Below, one piece after another: positions 62,149 to 64,000 of a stretch of DNA of 64,000 nucleotides (positions within the stretch are counted from its first letter, which is position 1; every line of letters begins with the position of its first letter). Source of the DNA: Hippasteria phrygiana (lineage: Eukaryota; Echinodermata; Asteroidea; Valvatida; Goniasteridae); the NCBI GenBank assembly GCA_037893225.1, contig JAZGUH010000143.1:1240001-1304000 (forward strand). The letters run 5' to 3'. The notes below the pieces were generated by a model. The model saw only the letters and a list, made by a program, of their open reading frames with translations, did no database searches and was not told the DNA's origin. Position numbers and translations under genes: made by a program.

Positions 62149-62984
62149 CTGAAATACAACCAAGGAAAAAAACAACCGAAATTAGGATTGAAAAGGTTCG
62201 ACATGAAAGAACAACACAAGCCAGTGGCGCACCCAAGAATAATAGGGGAGGGCTAAATACTCCCGGTCGTTGTAATTTATTCGATAGCGCCATGTGTAGG
62301 CCTAAATTATGGCAATCGAAATTGGCGCCACCGAAGTCAAAACCAACCCCGCCCCCGCCCCCTACAAAAAACACCCACAAAAACCCCAAAACATTCGACA
62401 TTGGGTGGCCCATTGCAGATGCCCAGTCAAGAAAACCAACACAACATCATAATTAGTTGTATTTCTTTTTTACCATGTACATGTAGTCGTCCTTTTCAGG
62501 CACATATCATGTAAAAATTAGTCACTAGAAAGTATCACATATTCACAGGACAGTAGCCCGCAAACGTAATCTGATCCAGGAAACGCTTTATCTGACAACT
62601 ACAAAACCCATCTCCCATACCTAGACCAGCTAGGCTTAGGCATGAGGAAGGAAGTTGAGCTTTTCCTTCAGGCTCCCATATCCAACCAGCAGATGTCAAA
62701 GGTGATGACCGTATTTAGACGTTAGAAATCATTGTTAGCTGATCGACATTAAAGCTAAATTGTCTGCTCGTTAGTCGTAGCCTTAATTGTTGTTATCTTG
62801 TGATTGGCTAGCGTGATTCTGTGTACTTTGCTATGGGAGCTGCAAGACTGGTTCTCGGACTTCGTTCCCTTTAAAAAGATCCTCCAAACCACGAATTAGG
62901 AAAAAGCTATTTTTTAAAATGTATTCTAAACTGTTTTTAACAGAAAATGTAAAAAGAGATATAAGAAAAATATAGTCAATTCGG

Positions 62985-63066
62985 TAATCGACCCCGGTGG
63001 ACGTGATCCAAAATCAGACGCTTTAACACTAAGCCACTCGAGGAACTCGACAACATTGGCTTATTT
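62985..63066 (-). mobile_element. tRNA-like sequence, SINE head or tRNA pseudogene
   Basis: On the minus strand, A-box-like tggcttagtgttaaagcg and B-box-like ggggtcgattacc with partly pairing acceptor ends gtcgagt / aattgac. The B box deviates from GGTTCGA, so it is not a functional gene. Confidence 0.4.
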
Positions 63067-63892
63067 CGTTTTATTAAACGCTAACACTACACACTGGAGG
63101 AACTCTATATATTCCAAAGCAATATTAGCCAATTACTTTTTTGTTTTGTTCCAGTGTTTTTTTTGTTGTGGTGGTGGGGGGGATAGACTTATTGCCATTA
63201 TCTGTTACGGTAACCGTTGAACTCGCAACAAATTCAGAATACCAGAATAATTGTATCCCTGAATAAACTAATTACATTGTTCAATCCGGCATTCCCAAAA
63301 CGGATAATGAAATGTACTAGTTCCACCACTAGTATGCAGGGTCAGGGTGAATAAAAAAAAACCTCACTGTAGAAACCGCGGTGTTATATTAACACCATGT
63401 GACAACTATACTGAACCATTCGTTCAATAGATAACGAGTGGTGTTGATCCAACACCATTGCTTTTGCACTGTTCCCTGCAATTTTGAAAGATACTGTGCG
63501 CAAGATTTTTCAAGCGTATAGGCATGAAATCGTGCTGCACAAGCTTCCTTCCAGTACAAAAACTACCAAGTTCAAAAAAATTATATGCGCGAGAATTCCT
63601 AACAAAATGCAGGGAAATATTTAGGTTCAGATGTTATTACTAACCACGCAGTATTAGAAAAGAATAATTGGACACTCTATAGGCCTATAGACTGTTGGTT
63701 TGTTCCAGGCATGTCTCAGTTTTGCGTGAAAACGGTGAACAACAAACTCGCTGTGTTTATACTAATTTGTAAATGTTCTTTTGGTGATAATTGTTTCCAG
63801 AGTTGTATACTAATAAAGAAAGCATTCAAAGTACCGAGGCTATCAATGACAGAGCTACGACCCTACACCCCCCACAAAAAACAACAAAAAAC

Positions 63893-63955
63893 AATAATAA
63901 TAATAATAACAATAATAATAATAATAACAATAATTATAATAATAATAATAGTAAT
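63893..63955. repeat. (AAT)n trinucleotide repeat
   Basis: About 20 copies of aat/aac-type triplets. Confidence 0.95.
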
Positions 63956-64000
63956 AAATCTCCTGGATGCGGCAAATGGGCGACTTTGCCCGAAATAACA

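Larger units (their letters stand above)
62149..64000. other. Right flank, no exon assigned
   Basis: cagtggcgcacccaag near 62223 resembles a hAT-type terminus without a clear partner. 63375-63475 has aacacc/ggtgtt inverted words. Otherwise unclassified. Confidence 0.45.

Overview
This window comes from a large, AT-rich, intron-rich animal genome. It carries three spliced protein genes that can be read completely, the last coding exon of a fourth, and a dense nested layer of transposons. The gene set (an avidin-family secreted protein, an xCT-like SLC7 transporter and a CUB-domain membrane protein), the tRNA-derived SINEs, the Tx1-type LINE and the many copies of the octamer TAGGCCTA suggest a marine invertebrate deuterostome, most likely an echinoderm. 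The taxon is inference only. There are no bacterial operons, CRISPR arrays or rRNA genes.

Layout, left to right. 1-5.2 kb has no recognisable gene: a putative terminal-inverted-repeat (TIR) element, one open frame with paired cysteines, and an 11-bp minisatellite. At 5.2-6.75 kb a 1.4-kb Mutator-like element with a 9-bp target duplication sits inside an older short repeat, and its right end lies only 60 bp upstream of the next gene's start codon. 6.8-27.8 kb (+) is a ten-exon SLC7A11-like amino-acid exchanger of 496 aa. All exon phases agree, and its introns hold SINEs, miniature inverted-repeat elements, hairpins and a 4.2-kb element with TIRs of about 1 kb. 27.8-35 kb is intergenic: a cluster of four tRNA-derived SINEs, an eroded CR1/L2-like LINE with a small transposon nested in its endonuclease, and G-rich elements. 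35.0-45.8 kb (+) is a five-exon avidin-family gene of 214 aa. Its fourth intron carries a nearly full-length Tx1-like LINE on the opposite strand, flanked on both sides by the same (TTTG)n microsatellite. 50.2-54.7 kb (-) is a three-exon gene for a type I membrane protein with one CUB domain and a PPPY-containing tail. 54.8-55.2 kb, just upstream of it, holds eight copies of a 15-bp motif whose spacings are all multiples of three. 55.2-62 kb has no recognised gene. At 62.0-62.15 kb (-) there is a well-formed terminal exon of an unidentified gene entering from the right.

The three complete genes have no evident functional link: a cystine/amino-acid exchanger of the plasma membrane, a secreted biotin-binding-type protein, and a CUB receptor-like protein. 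What ties the window together is the transposon layering, including insertions that can be dated relative to each other because an empty or uninterrupted copy is present in the same 64 kb.
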